Shown here piece by piece: positions 24,565 to 33,844 of a DNA stretch of 64,000 nucleotides; the stretch's first letter is position 1; each line of letters opens with the position of its first letter. The stretch lies in NCBI GenBank assembly GCA_012026835.1, contig VEPN01000005.1, forward strand, positions 28,344-92,343, written 5' to 3'. The translations under genes and the position numbers were made by a program. The notes under the pieces are model-generated. The model saw nothing but the letters and a program-made list of their open reading frames with translations. It did not search any database and was not told the DNA's origin. This DNA is from Candidatus Methanoperedens sp. (GTDB lineage Archaea; Halobacteriota; Methanosarcinia; Methanosarcinales; Methanoperedenaceae).

Positions 24565-25299
24565 TTACACAAGCATGAATTTTACGCCGGCAATGACAAG
24601 AACTACTGCAAGCAGGCTGTACAGGGTGGAATTCGCAAATCCCTGGCTGCCCAGCCTTGAGCCGATTATGCCCCCGAGTATTGCGGCAAATGCCAACGGA
24701 TAGATGGCATCAGGCAGGGATTTCACGCTTGCCAGATGCCCTGCAATGCCTGCCATTGAGTTCACGAGGATAAAAGCAGCAGAGACCCCGGCGGTCTGCT
24801 TCGTCTTTGTCCAGCCCATGAACAGGAGCAGAGGGCTCAGGAAGATACCCCCTCCCACGCCGACCGCTCCCGATAATAGTCCGATCCCCGCCCCGGAAAA
24901 AACAGCACATGGGATAGAAAGAGGTTTGACTGGATCTATGACTGCCGATTGCCTGCTTTGAAAAAGCCGATACGCTGCGAACAACAGAATAATGCCAACG
25001 GCCTGTCTGTAGAAAGAGCCCGGTATGGATAAAGTCCCTCCGATAAATGCAAAAGGAATCGAACTCACAGCAAAAGGCCAGAAGATATTCCACGAGAAAT
25101 ACCCGGCCCGGTGGAATTGCACGGCGGCGATGGATGCGACAAGAATGTTAAGCATGAGAGCTGCAGGTTTCATTACTTCAGGGGCAAGTCCGAATAATGC
25201 CATTGCCGCCAGATAACCTGAAGCTCCGGCATGTCCAACTGATGAGTAGAGCAGCCCTGCCACGAATATAAGGATGAATAGAAAAATTATGTCATCCAT
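24565..25299 (-). CDS. TauE/SafE-family anion exporter
   Basis: 244 residues, almost all hydrophobic, with seven to eight membrane spans in two repeats: GLLYSSVGHAGASGYLAAMAL near 15-35 and GLLSGAVGVGGGIFLSPLLL near 140-160. The repeat motif VGHAGASG/VGVGGG is the mark of the TauE/SafE (PF01925) family, which moves sulfite, sulfoacetate and related organosulfonates. In an organism that makes coenzyme M (a sulfonate) such a transporter could be linked to that metabolism, but this is inference. It starts nine bases after the amidotransferase gene ends. Confidence 0.8.
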   Translation of the reverse strand: MDDIIFLFILIFVAGLLYSSVGHAGASGYLAAMALFGLAPEVMKPAALMLNILVASIAAVQFHRAGYFSWNIFWPFAVSSIPFAFIGGTLSIPGSFYRQAVGIILLFAAYRLFQSRQSAVIDPVKPLSIPCAVFSGAGIGLLSGAVGVGGGIFLSPLLLFMGWTKTKQTAGVSAAFILVNSMAGIAGHLASVKSLPDAIYPLAFAAILGGIIGSRLGSQGFANSTLYSLLAVVLVIAGVKFMLV

Positions 25300-25307
25300 A
25301 TAGCCGG

Positions 25308-26003
25308 CTAAGCGAACTCCCTTTCGATATTGTCCAGCAATAAATTTAAAAGAGCTTGCGTTTTCGCAACGTTGCTTCTCTGCGATACGATTTCCTCAGG
25401 TTTCTGAATGTATTTCCCGTCCACGATATCATCTTTGCAATTCCGGAGCATGCTGTTGATGCTCTCAATAGAATATTCGATATGGAATTGCAATCCTATT
25501 ACGCGCCCATACTCAAATGCCTGATTTGCGCATCCCTCGCTTTCGGCTGTTCGTATAGCGCCGGGAGGTATCCTGAATGTATCGCCATGCCACTGGAAAA
25601 CAATGAATTTTTCCGGAAAGCTGTGAAAGACAGGGGAGCTTCTTGCTTCTTCTGTGAGTTTCACGGGGTGCCACCCGATTTCCTTGTATTTGTTTTTGCT
25701 GACCCTGCCTCCAAGGACATCGGCGGCCAGTTGGGAGCCAAGGCATACTCCCAGGACAATTTTTTTGCCAGCAATAGCCTCGGCGATAAAATCCTTCTCA
25801 GGCGCAAGCCAGGGATATTTTTCTTCTTCGTAGATGTTCATCGAGCCGCCCATAATGACCAGCCAGTCAAAATCGTCAATATCGGGGAGTTCTTCTTTGT
25901 TGAAGAGCAATGTTCTTGTGATGCTGTGGCCTCTGTTCTTTGCCCATACTTCGATGTTTGCTAGGCCTTCGAAGGGTTCGTGTTCAAGGGAATGGAGCCT
26001 CAT
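25308..26003 (-). CDS. Class I glutamine amidotransferase domain protein
   Basis: 231 residues. LVIMGGSMNIYEEEKYPWL and VLGVCLGSQLAADVLG hold the oxyanion strand and the catalytic cysteine near residue 90; QWHGDTFRIPPGA and VIGLQFHIEY give the histidine and glutamate of the triad near 175. It resembles the free-standing GMP-synthase-like amidotransferases of unknown amine acceptor. It is followed by a TauE-like gene nine bases downstream and preceded, three bases upstream, by an unknown gene; all three are likely one operon. Confidence 0.8.
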   Translation of the reverse strand: MRLHSLEHEPFEGLANIEVWAKNRGHSITRTLLFNKEELPDIDDFDWLVIMGGSMNIYEEEKYPWLAPEKDFIAEAIAGKKIVLGVCLGSQLAADVLGGRVSKNKYKEIGWHPVKLTEEARSSPVFHSFPEKFIVFQWHGDTFRIPPGAIRTAESEGCANQAFEYGRVIGLQFHIEYSIESINSMLRNCKDDIVDGKYIQKPEEIVSQRSNVAKTQALLNLLLDNIEREFA

Positions 26004-26006
26004 TTT

Positions 26007-26660
26007 CTACATGTCCTCCGATTGAGGGTGATATTTGTCCAAAAATTGACCAAAAGCAAAAAGTGCATTATCTATTTCTTTCAATCGTGATACAATATCT
26101 GATGTATCATTTTTATTTTCCGGGTTAATTTCTGCGGATTTAACGATATCGAAAAAGAATTCCTTATATTTAGTGTAACCATTCCAACCCTCTAAAACTT
26201 TGTTTTTCTCATTTAGAACTGTGAATGCGCGATAAACATACCTATCTGCAATAGGATATTCAACTGGGCGAGCAATATGAAAAAGAAATACTTGCCAAAC
26301 GAATCCTGTTGGAAAAATATCACGCGTTTTTTTAAAAAAATCGCTTTCAGAGATTTTCCTTTTCCTGAAGTTATTAATATCGCCCATTTTTTCCAAAACA
26401 CGCAAGACTTTTTCATTTTCTCTTCTTGTATTGCCAATTTTTTCTGTTAACCGCAATGGATCTTTCCAGCGTAACAGTCTTTTTACATTATCTTCAGTCA
26501 AATCGTTTTTAAGATTTAACTCATTGATATAAGAAATTTTATTATCAGAATCAAAAATCTTCACATTATCACCCGGATAAAATTGTTTCCAAAACTTGAT
26601 AAATTCCTTGACGTTATTTAAATTGAACTCACAAAACTTGCTTTTATCTAAAATGAACAT
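26007..26660 (-). CDS. Hypothetical helical protein
   Basis: About 217 residues from ATG 26660, chosen for a GGTGAT five bases before; ATGs at 26672 and 26666 are alternatives. The sequence is helical and charged. PVEYPIADRYVYRAFTVLNEK near residue 130 recalls a stretch common in helix-hairpin-helix DNA glycosylases, and EIDNALFAFGQFLDKY ends it. I do not recognise the family. It ends three bases before the amidotransferase gene. The base composition is AT-richer than its neighbours, a hint of transfer. Confidence 0.5.
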   Translation of the reverse strand: MFILDKSKFCEFNLNNVKEFIKFWKQFYPGDNVKIFDSDNKISYINELNLKNDLTEDNVKRLLRWKDPLRLTEKIGNTRRENEKVLRVLEKMGDINNFRKRKISESDFFKKTRDIFPTGFVWQVFLFHIARPVEYPIADRYVYRAFTVLNEKNKVLEGWNGYTKYKEFFFDIVKSAEINPENKNDTSDIVSRLKEIDNALFAFGQFLDKYHPQSEDM

Positions 26661-26728
26661 CAACATCACCATTATTTCATACCATTTTTTTCCCTAATAA
26701 TTTTTGACCAGCACTTCCAGAGACTTTT

Positions 26729-26881
26729 TTATGCCAAGCCATTTGCAAAAGATGCCTCTGCAATATTTTTATAGCATGCAATCTTCTTTGCTTCTTCATA
26801 ACCCAGGATGTCCGCAAGCTCATCAAACGAAAGTTTTCCTTCAATATAGCATTTTGCTATTAACTTCTGAATCTCATTCAT
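26729..26881 (-). CDS. Small UPF0175-like protein, 50 residues
   Basis: ATG 26881 begins MNEIQKLIAKCYIEGKLSFDELADILGYEEAKKIA and ends FANGLA. The helix-turn-helix part (KLSFDELADILGYEEA) resembles UPF0175 antitoxin-like proteins but lacks the N-terminal strand. No toxin partner is evident: the next frame is only a short LEVLVKN-like piece. It may be the remnant of a toxin-antitoxin pair. Confidence 0.4.
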   Translation of the reverse strand: MNEIQKLIAKCYIEGKLSFDELADILGYEEAKKIACYKNIAEASFANGLA

Positions 26882-26904
26882 ACCAATTCAAATATAGTCA
26901 GATA

Positions 26905-27282
26905 TCATTCTTTATTAAACCTATACGTATGAAGTATATCCTCAGCCCTCATAATGCCTATTTTCTCGCCATTCTCAATCACTGCTATATGGGAAACTTT
27001 GCAGCGCTCGAACATCGCAATGGCATCCATAAGCCACTTATCCGAATCTATTGTTATCTCTGGTGAGTGCATTACTTCTTCTGCTGCAATGTCAATGCTG
27101 ACTTCGGCAGCCACTCTGCCCATGATATCTTCCACTGAGATAATGCCAGCAATCCTGCCATTTTTCGTGATCAGTACGCTTGATATTTTATTCTTCTTCA
27201 TGAGCTTCGCAGCCTCAATGAGTTTTGTTCCGGCGGGAACTACCACCGGATTTTTCAGGAGGATATGACTTATTTTGGACAT
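26905..27282 (-). CDS. CBS-domain pair protein
   Basis: 125 residues made of two CBS repeats: ILLKNPVVVPAGTKLIEAAKLMKKNKISSVLITKNGRIAGIISVEDI (about 7-55) and VMHSPEITIDSDKWLMDAIAMFERCKVSHIAVIENGEKIGIMRAEDI (about 70-118). Such free pairs bind adenine nucleotides or SAM and act as sensors. It lies downstream of the nif operon on the same strand with a palindromic repeat between, so a regulatory role there is conceivable but unproven. Confidence 0.8.
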   Translation of the reverse strand: MSKISHILLKNPVVVPAGTKLIEAAKLMKKNKISSVLITKNGRIAGIISVEDIMGRVAAEVSIDIAAEEVMHSPEITIDSDKWLMDAIAMFERCKVSHIAVIENGEKIGIMRAEDILHTYRFNKE

Positions 27283-27320
27283 TATTATGTAACCTCTTTA
27301 TCATCAGTAAAAACCGCGAG

Positions 27321-27401
27321 AACACGGATGGCACGGATGCGCACAGATTTTCACGGTATTTTTAATCCATGTCGATCCGTGTAATCCGCGCCATCTGTGT
27401 T
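27321..27401. repeat. Palindromic 'CACGGAT' repeat, copy 1
   Basis: AACACGGATGGCACGGAT (27321-27338) and ATCCGCGCCATCTGTGTT (27384-27401) are imperfect inverted arms. The same sequence family is seen at 61021-61092. Such elements are known to be dispersed through some archaeal and bacterial genomes. It lies between the CBS gene and the nif ferredoxin. Confidence 0.6.
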
Positions 27402-27421
27402 CCACTTCAAGTTACTGCTTC

Positions 27422-27697
27422 TCACCTGACCCTGGCCTTCGGCTCGCATACAATATTCTTCTTCGGGCATCCCCGCGCGCATGCGCCGCAGCCGATGCAG
27501 TTCTCCGGATGTGCCACTGTCATTACCTTTGCCCCGCAAAGGTCATCGGCATTCGGATGATCTATGTACTCGAAAACGCCGCGGCCGCATGTCTTGAAAC
27601 ATTTTCCGCAGCAACCGCAGTCGTTGATATTGCTTCTTACCACAAAGGCGGGCGTCCAGCTTCCGCCAGATGCGGTTATCCCGGTTATGTATTCCAT
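27422..27697 (-). CDS. Nif-associated ferredoxin
   Basis: 91 residues. It carries NDCGCCGKCFKTCGRGVFE (about 25-40) and CIGCGACARGCPKKNI (about 67-82), two [4Fe-4S] motifs, with AFVVRSNINDC before them. This layout is that of the ferredoxin (FdxB/FdxIII type) in nif clusters. It begins nine bases after nifK ends, so it is in the nif operon, and would feed electrons to NifH or to cofactor assembly. Confidence 0.8.
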   Translation of the reverse strand: MEYITGITASGGSWTPAFVVRSNINDCGCCGKCFKTCGRGVFEYIDHPNADDLCGAKVMTVAHPENCIGCGACARGCPKKNIVCEPKARVR

Positions 27698-27706
27698 GTT
27701 TCAACC

Positions 27707-29026
27707 TCACTGGTGAAGCTTGTCGGGGTCATACTTATGCCCGAGGATCGCGTTCGTCATCTGGTCAAGCAGGTATATCGAGCCTTTGTAGCCCATGATG
27801 GAATATCTGTAAACTCCGACACGATCATACACAGGGAACCCGAAGCGCACAAGCGGAACACCTTCATCATCCGCTATGTCCTTGCCCTTTGAATTTCCAA
27901 GTATCAGTTCTGCACGGTAGGTTTTTATAGATTCATGGAATTCATACAGGTCAGTGCCTTCAAGGATCTGCGTATCTGTCTTATATTCGGTATTTACCGC
28001 CTTTATATCAGGCGCAAAGTCCTTTTGCTTCGTGGCTGTCATCGCAACTGTAGGATTCATTCCTGCTTCCGCGCAGAACCGCACGATTGCAGACACAAGA
28101 TCAGGGTCTCCGAATATCGCGACCTTGCGGCCGAACATATAGTGATGTACATCAACAATACTATCTATCAGGCGCCCGCGCTCCCTGATAATCTCATCCG
28201 GGATCGAAGCGCCGCTTAACATACCAATGTTCTGCACGAACCTGTCAGTGTTTGCAATGCCTATGGGTGCTGGAGCAATCACAGCAGGCACATTGAACTT
28301 GTTCTGGAGATACGTTGCGGCAGAACCTGCTGCCCTGCATATTGCGATAGTTCCCAGTGAATTTGCCGAATCGATGATATCAGAAGGCTGCGCTCCACCA
28401 TCAGGAAGCAGGGGCTTGTGACCGCCTGGCATGATAGGTGTATCAAGGGTCTCCGAAATATCGGACAGGAATATGTTCTTCACTTTCATGATGCGAAGCA
28501 TGTTCTTTATCTCCCTGATATCCCCAGGGTTTATTATGCCTGTGATAAAATTTATTTTTTTATTGGGTTCACCCTTTACAGCCAGTGTTTCCACAAGAGT
28601 CCGCATCGCATTATCATATCCTGTGAGATGGGTTCCAACATAGCTTGGAGTGGATGCGGGGATTATCTTCACGGCATCGCCCGGGGGAAGAGCCTTCTTT
28701 GAGATAAGCTTCACATCATCGCCTATTGTCTCGCTCATGCAGGTTGTGCATATGCCGATAAGGGCTGGATTCATACGCGACTTCACGTTCTTTATCGCCT
28801 CTGTCAGGTTCTTTGCCCCACCATAGACGGCAGCATCTTCTGCAAGAGAGGAAACTGCTACTTCCGCTGATTCCCTGAAATGCCGTGCGATATTGTAGCG
28901 GGGGTACGTGCTGCATCCCTGGGAACCGTGGACAAGCGGAACGCAACCGTGAACTCCCATGTAGGCGAGAATGGCGCCCATTGGCTGACACATCTTGGGT
29001 GGGTTGATAGCTACATTTCGTGCCAT
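27707..29026 (-). CDS. nifK: Nitrogenase molybdenum-iron protein beta chain
   Basis: 439 residues. P-cluster cysteines are seen near the N-terminus, in KMCQPMGAI, VHGSQGC and GICTTC. The C-terminal RFGFPVYDRVGVYRYSIMGYKG-like stretch (broken here for brevity) is typical of NifK. It forms the alpha2-beta2 heterotetramer with NifD that reduces N2. It is shorter than bacterial NifK at the N-terminus, as in methanogens. nifD ends exactly one base before its ATG. No nifE or nifN follows; a ferredoxin does. Confidence 0.93.
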   Translation of the reverse strand: MARNVAINPPKMCQPMGAILAYMGVHGCVPLVHGSQGCSTYPRYNIARHFRESAEVAVSSLAEDAAVYGGAKNLTEAIKNVKSRMNPALIGICTTCMSETIGDDVKLISKKALPPGDAVKIIPASTPSYVGTHLTGYDNAMRTLVETLAVKGEPNKKINFITGIINPGDIREIKNMLRIMKVKNIFLSDISETLDTPIMPGGHKPLLPDGGAQPSDIIDSANSLGTIAICRAAGSAATYLQNKFNVPAVIAPAPIGIANTDRFVQNIGMLSGASIPDEIIRERGRLIDSIVDVHHYMFGRKVAIFGDPDLVSAIVRFCAEAGMNPTVAMTATKQKDFAPDIKAVNTEYKTDTQILEGTDLYEFHESIKTYRAELILGNSKGKDIADDEGVPLVRFGFPVYDRVGVYRYSIMGYKGSIYLLDQMTNAILGHKYDPDKLHQ

Positions 29027-30397
29027 TTACTTCGCCTCCAGAGGCTGGTTAATAAATTTCCACACAGGGCTGTTCACCGCAACATCAATGTCCTTTGCGA
29101 AATTCACGAATCCCTCAAAGCCTGCATATGGTCCTTCTTCGTAAGAATGACCGTTGATAAAGGGAATGCCAAGCTTGTATGTCAGGTATTTCTCTTTCAG
29201 GCCGCCTATAAAGAAATCAGGCTTAAGTTTGATAAGGTATTCTTCGATCTCAAGCGCATTGGGATTATCTATGCAGACATGCCCTGGGTTTGCCTTTTCC
29301 ATTATTTTTTCATAGTCGTCCTTGTGACCAAACGTTGTAGCCGTAAGGATCGTTTCGATTCCAAGCTCCCGCATTGGCCCCATCCAGTGCCAGGCGCGCG
29401 GAGCTCCCTGATATATGAAGCACTTCTTATCTTCAAGCTTCTTTCTATATTGATCGATCTTGGACTGGTACTTCGCAAGCTCTTCTGCTATTACCTTTTC
29501 TGCATTCTCTTCAAGGTGGAAGAATTTCCCCACGTCGCGAAGCGCTTGTGCAGTTTGAGCCATGCCAAACAGGGACACGTTGATATACGGGACACCGTAC
29601 TTGTCCTGTATCATCTTTGCAATATAGGTTGATGATCTCTGGCACTGCACAATATTCAGCTTCGCCCTGTGCATGGGGGGTATGTCATGATAAGAGGCAT
29701 TTCCTGTAAATACCGAGAGAACTCTTATGCCCATTCTCTCAAACAGCGGTTTGACTATCCATGCATCCCCGTCAATATTGAATTCACCAATTATGCACAT
29801 ATCATAGGGCGTAGTTGTTCCGGGTTCCTCAGTTCCCACCACCTTCTCGAACAGCGTGCGGTTGGCAATATGATGCCCAAGAGACTGGCTCACGCCCCTG
29901 AAACCTTCGCAGTGGAAGGGAACTACGGGTATCCCGATTTTTTCCTGCGCCTGTCTGCATATCGCCTCTGTATCATCACCAATAAGCCCAACCACGCATG
30001 TTGAATAAACGAACACGGCTTTGCCTTCGGGGAATAGTTCATGCGATTCAATTATCGAGTTGTAGAGCTTTTTTGCCCCTCCGTATATCACGCTGTCTTC
30101 GGCCAAGTCTGTACTGAAGCAGTATTTCCTGTGGAGCTTCACATCCGAAAGATTCCTGCGCGTACCCCATGTATAATAGGCGCATCCTATGGGGCCGTGT
30201 ATAAGCTGGATGACGTCCTTCACGGGACCGCCTACCACACCCCTGCACCCCGCGAACGTACAGCCGCGCTCGGTCAAGTCTCCCGGCACTGTCTGGACAT
30301 TGCACATTGGCAATATCATGTTGCCGGGTTCATGACATACGATGTGCGGCTGGCGCTGCGGTATCGGTATATCGCATTCCGGTAATATTGTCGTCAT
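29027..30397 (-). CDS. nifD: Nitrogenase molybdenum-iron protein alpha chain
   Basis: 456 residues. The P-cluster cysteines are in ERGCTFAGCRG, HGPIGCAYYTWG and YSTCVVGLIGDD. FeMo-cofactor ligands are present: the cysteine in LNIVQCQRSSTYIA and the histidine in NGHSYEEGPYAGFEGF. CEGFRGVSQSLGHHIAN holds the glutamine and histidine that line the active site. VQCQRSS rather than the bacterial VHCYRSM, and the HSYEEGPY form, place it with methanogen NifD. No delta subunit gene (anfG/vnfG) is present, which favours a Mo enzyme. Confidence 0.93.
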   Translation of the reverse strand: MTTILPECDIPIPQRQPHIVCHEPGNMILPMCNVQTVPGDLTERGCTFAGCRGVVGGPVKDVIQLIHGPIGCAYYTWGTRRNLSDVKLHRKYCFSTDLAEDSVIYGGAKKLYNSIIESHELFPEGKAVFVYSTCVVGLIGDDTEAICRQAQEKIGIPVVPFHCEGFRGVSQSLGHHIANRTLFEKVVGTEEPGTTTPYDMCIIGEFNIDGDAWIVKPLFERMGIRVLSVFTGNASYHDIPPMHRAKLNIVQCQRSSTYIAKMIQDKYGVPYINVSLFGMAQTAQALRDVGKFFHLEENAEKVIAEELAKYQSKIDQYRKKLEDKKCFIYQGAPRAWHWMGPMRELGIETILTATTFGHKDDYEKIMEKANPGHVCIDNPNALEIEEYLIKLKPDFFIGGLKEKYLTYKLGIPFINGHSYEEGPYAGFEGFVNFAKDIDVAVNSPVWKFINQPLEAK

Positions 30398-30411
30398 TTT
30401 ATACTCCGTTA

Positions 30412-30789
30412 TTACTTAATTGCCTGTTCTCCGTTCTCGCCTGTTCTAACTCTCACGGCATCTTCCACGGGGCATACGAAAATCCTGCCATCCCCAATGT
30501 GGCCGCTCTGATTTGTCCTGATTATGGTCTCAACCACTTTCGGAACATCCTCATCCTCGGCCACTACATATATTATCCTCTTCGGGACAAAGCGCATGCG
30601 TGTGCCTGTATTTTTTTCTTCCACCTCTGTAAGTGCCGGATCAAGTTCATAATTCCAGCCCGGCAGCCCCTTTTGCTTGCCTCTGCCTTCCACACTTACC
30701 ATTGTAATGGCAGGGATACCAATCCCCAGAAGACCCGCCTTGGTCTCCTGTAACCTGTGTCTTCGTATTATGGCGATAACTTCCTTCAT
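30412..30789 (-). CDS. nifI2: Nitrogenase-regulating PII protein NifI2
   Basis: 125 residues. The PII core is clear (MKEVIAIIRRHRLQETKAGL, VEGRGKQKGL, IGDGRIFVCPVEDAVRVRTGE), but the T-loop is longer, with NYELDPALTEVEEKNTG, and lacks tyrosine 51. With NifI1 it binds NifDK and blocks it when ammonium is added; 2-oxoglutarate relieves this. It sits between nifI1 and nifD, the diagnostic position. Confidence 0.93.
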   Translation of the reverse strand: MKEVIAIIRRHRLQETKAGLLGIGIPAITMVSVEGRGKQKGLPGWNYELDPALTEVEEKNTGTRMRFVPKRIIYVVAEDEDVPKVVETIIRTNQSGHIGDGRIFVCPVEDAVRVRTGENGEQAIK

Positions 30790-30797
30790 GATATCTC

Positions 30798-31115
30798 CTA
30801 TAATCCCGGCGCGCCTGTCCTTACGGTGTAAGCTTCTGAAACATCGGTAACGAATATCTTGCCGTCGCCGATATTCCCGGTGCGTGCGCTGTTCTGGATG
30901 ACGTTCACGGCCTTTGGGACGTCCGTGTCCTCCACGACCAGCATCAGCATCACCTTGGGCAGTTCATCGTAACATACCGTCCCTACCCTGATGCCCTTCT
31001 GCTTGCCGCGCCCGAAAACGTTCATTTTCGTGAGTGAATAGAAACCCTCTTTTTCCAGACGTTCTACGACCTTCTCTTCCTTATTTGGCCTGATTATTGC
31101 ACGAATCATCTTCAT
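30798..31115 (-). CDS. nifI1: Nitrogenase-regulating PII protein NifI1
   Basis: 105 residues from ATG 31115 (MKMIRAIIRPNKEEKVVERL). The core (FGRGKQKGI, IGDGKIFVTDVSEAYTVRTG) is PII, with a short T-loop, GTVCYDELPKVML. It starts four bases after the nifH stop codon, and GGTGAG before the ATG is a good ribosome binding site. It partners NifI2 in the ammonium switch-off of nitrogenase. Confidence 0.93.
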   Translation of the reverse strand: MKMIRAIIRPNKEEKVVERLEKEGFYSLTKMNVFGRGKQKGIRVGTVCYDELPKVMLMLVVEDTDVPKAVNVIQNSARTGNIGDGKIFVTDVSEAYTVRTGAPGL

Positions 31116-31119
31116 GTTC

Positions 31120-31953
<834 letters not shown>

Positions 31954-31973
31954 TTATAAGGTAAACGACAGCC

Positions 31974-32056
31974 TACTGGAGGTTTAATAATATATAAACT
32001 TTATCAATAGATAAAAGTTTTTTACGATAATTTTAAATAATATTAAATCGCCAGTA
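31974..32056. promoter_or_regulatory. Divergent nifH/amt2 control region with mirrored elements
   Basis: TACTGGAGGTTTAAT (31974-31988) and ATTAAATCGCCAGTA (32042-32056) are inverted copies differing at two of 15 positions, 53 bases apart. AATATATAAAC near 31988-31998 and TTTAAATAATATT near 32032-32044 are likely TATA boxes of nifH (minus) and amt2 (plus). Each copy lies next to its TATA box on the transcript side, where a repressor would act. The known NrpR operator of methanogens (GGAA-N6-TTCC) is not seen. Confidence 0.5.
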
Positions 32057-32098
32057 GATAGCCGTATGCCTATATGGCAAAACAGGAGGAAAAATCAG

Positions 32099-33400
32099 AT
32101 GATATCAAGAAATTCGATGTACTGGTCAGTGATAATGCTTCTCTTGCTGCTTCCTGCAACTGCTCTGGCAGCAGAAGAATCCAGGGTAGATTCAGGCGAC
32201 ACTGCATGGATTCTTATAAGCTCAGCGCTCGTAATGATAATGACCCCTGCACTGGGCTTATTCTATGGCGGCATGGTGAGAAAGAAAAATGCGCTCTCGA
32301 CTATAATGTTCAGCTTTGCGATCCTTGCATTAATAAGCGTTCAGTGGGTGCTTTACGGCTACAGCCTTGCTTTTGGACCTGATATCGGAGGCGTAATCGG
32401 GAACCTCAACTGGCTCGGACTTAACGGCGTAGGCCAGGAGCCCAATGCAGGTTACGCAGCGACCATTCCTGCACTGGCATACATGATATTCCAGGCGATG
32501 TTTGCCATAATCACGGTTGCGCTCATTTCAGGTGCATTCGTGGAGCGTATAAACTTCAAGGCCTTCATGGTGTTCTCCCTGCTATGGGCGACTCTTGTAT
32601 ATGACCCGATAGCGCACTGGGTCTGGGGTACAGGGGGCTGGCTTCGCAATCTTGGTGCGCTGGATTTTGCAGGTGGAACCGTTGTACACATAAGCTCAGG
32701 CGTATCAGCTCTTGCAATCGCCTTTGTGATTGGCAAACGCAGGGGATTCGGGAAACAGGCCATGGAACCGCACAACATACCCATGGTCGTTCTTGGCGCA
32801 GCCCTTCTCTGGTTTGGCTGGTTCGGGTTCAACGGCGGAAGCGCAGTGGCAAGCAATGGGCTTGCAGCAAGCGCCTTTGTCGTAACCAACACAGCCGCAG
32901 CCGCAGCAGCGCTGATGTGGACACTGCTAAGCTGGTACCATAAGAGACCAAGCGTTCTCGGTGCAGCGACAGGCGGTGTCGTGGGCCTTGTAGCAATCAC
33001 GCCTGCTTCTGGTTTCGTTACCCCGCTGGCTGCGATAGTAATAGGTGCGGTGGCAGCGGTCATCAGTTACTATGCCATGCTCTTTCGAAGCAGGCAGAAC
33101 GTGGATGATTCCCTTGATGTCTGGGCATGTCACGGCCTGGGCGGGACCTGGGGTGCCATAGCCACAGGTATATTTGCTACTGTTGCAGTAAATCCTGCAG
33201 GTGCGAACGGCCTGCTCTATGGCAACCCGGGACAGTTCGTAACACAGATAATTGCAGTTGGTGTGATATGGATATACGCTTTTGTCGTGACATTCGTACT
33301 GGCAAAGCTCATAGATGCAACAATCGGTTTGAGAGTACACGACGAGGAAGAAGCGGTCGGGCTGGATATTTCCCAGCATGCTGAGAAAGCTTACGCGTGA
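32099..33400 (+). CDS. amt: Ammonium transporter Amt2
   Basis: About 433 residues. A signal peptide ([27 protein letters not shown]) is followed by eleven membrane spans. [16 protein letters not shown] and the twin histidines in [15 protein letters not shown] and [13 protein letters not shown] match the AmtB channel. AGGAGG eight bases before ATG 32099 sets the start. It is close to bacterial AmtB in sequence and divergent from nifH, while Amt1 is more distant. glnK2 follows after 10 bases. Confidence 0.95.
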   Translation: MISRNSMYWSVIMLLLLLPATALAAEESRVDSGDTAWILISSALVMIMTPALGLFYGGMVRKKNALSTIMFSFAILALISVQWVLYGYSLAFGPDIGGVIGNLNWLGLNGVGQEPNAGYAATIPALAYMIFQAMFAIITVALISGAFVERINFKAFMVFSLLWATLVYDPIAHWVWGTGGWLRNLGALDFAGGTVVHISSGVSALAIAFVIGKRRGFGKQAMEPHNIPMVVLGAALLWFGWFGFNGGSAVASNGLAASAFVVTNTAAAAAALMWTLLSWYHKRPSVLGAATGGVVGLVAITPASGFVTPLAAIVIGAVAAVISYYAMLFRSRQNVDDSLDVWACHGLGGTWGAIATGIFATVAVNPAGANGLLYGNPGQFVTQIIAVGVIWIYAFVVTFVLAKLIDATIGLRVHDEEEAVGLDISQHAEKAYA

Positions 33401-33410
33401 GGTGAACAGG

Positions 33411-33749
33411 ATGAAGAAGATAGAGGCAATAATAAGACCTGAAGACCTTGACGGGGTTAGAGTGTCCCTTCAAGAGAAAGGTATCGTTGGTATGACGGTC
33501 GAAGAAGTGCAGGGACGCGGACGCCAGAAAGGCGTCTGCCTGCAGTGGCGTGCAGGCGAATACTGTGTAGAGTTCCTGCCAAAGGTCAGGATGGATATAA
33601 TCGTGGACGATAAAGATGTAGACATCGCGATAGACGCTGTCATCAGGGCCGCGAGAACAGGCAAGAACGGTGATGGTAAGATATTCATATATCCTGTTGA
33701 AGATATCGTGCGTATCAGCACAGGAGAGCGCGGGAAGGAGGCTATCTAA
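33411..33749 (+). CDS. glnK: PII signal protein GlnK2
   Basis: 112 residues from ATG 33411 (MKKIEAIIRPEDLDGVRVSL), with AGGTGA before it. QGRGRQKGVCLQWRAGEYCVEF has tyrosine 51 in the T-loop; GKNGDGKIFIYPVEDIVRISTGE is the C-loop with asparagine where most have isoleucine-glycine (IGDGKIF). It should gate Amt2. It is the fourth PII family gene of the window. Confidence 0.95.
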   Translation: MKKIEAIIRPEDLDGVRVSLQEKGIVGMTVEEVQGRGRQKGVCLQWRAGEYCVEFLPKVRMDIIVDDKDVDIAIDAVIRAARTGKNGDGKIFIYPVEDIVRISTGERGKEAI

Positions 33750-33844
33750 ATTTTTTGATGAATAGATAAAAACTTTTTTATTTCACAAATTATTTATAGA
33801 ACCACAAACACTTAGAATTACCTTTACATTGGAGGTAATTCATT

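Noticed and set aside
25356..25964. 202-codon antisense frame over the glutamine amidotransferase gene
   Set aside because: The amidotransferase has all catalytic motifs; the antisense frame has none.
28880..29632. 250-codon antisense frame across the nifD-nifK junction
   Set aside because: Spans two well supported genes and shows no domain.
29027..30397. Possible vanadium or iron-only nitrogenase (VnfD/AnfD) because of GPIGCAYYTWG and VGLIGDD
   Set aside because: No delta subunit gene is present and the cofactor-site segments follow methanogen NifD; Mo type is favoured.
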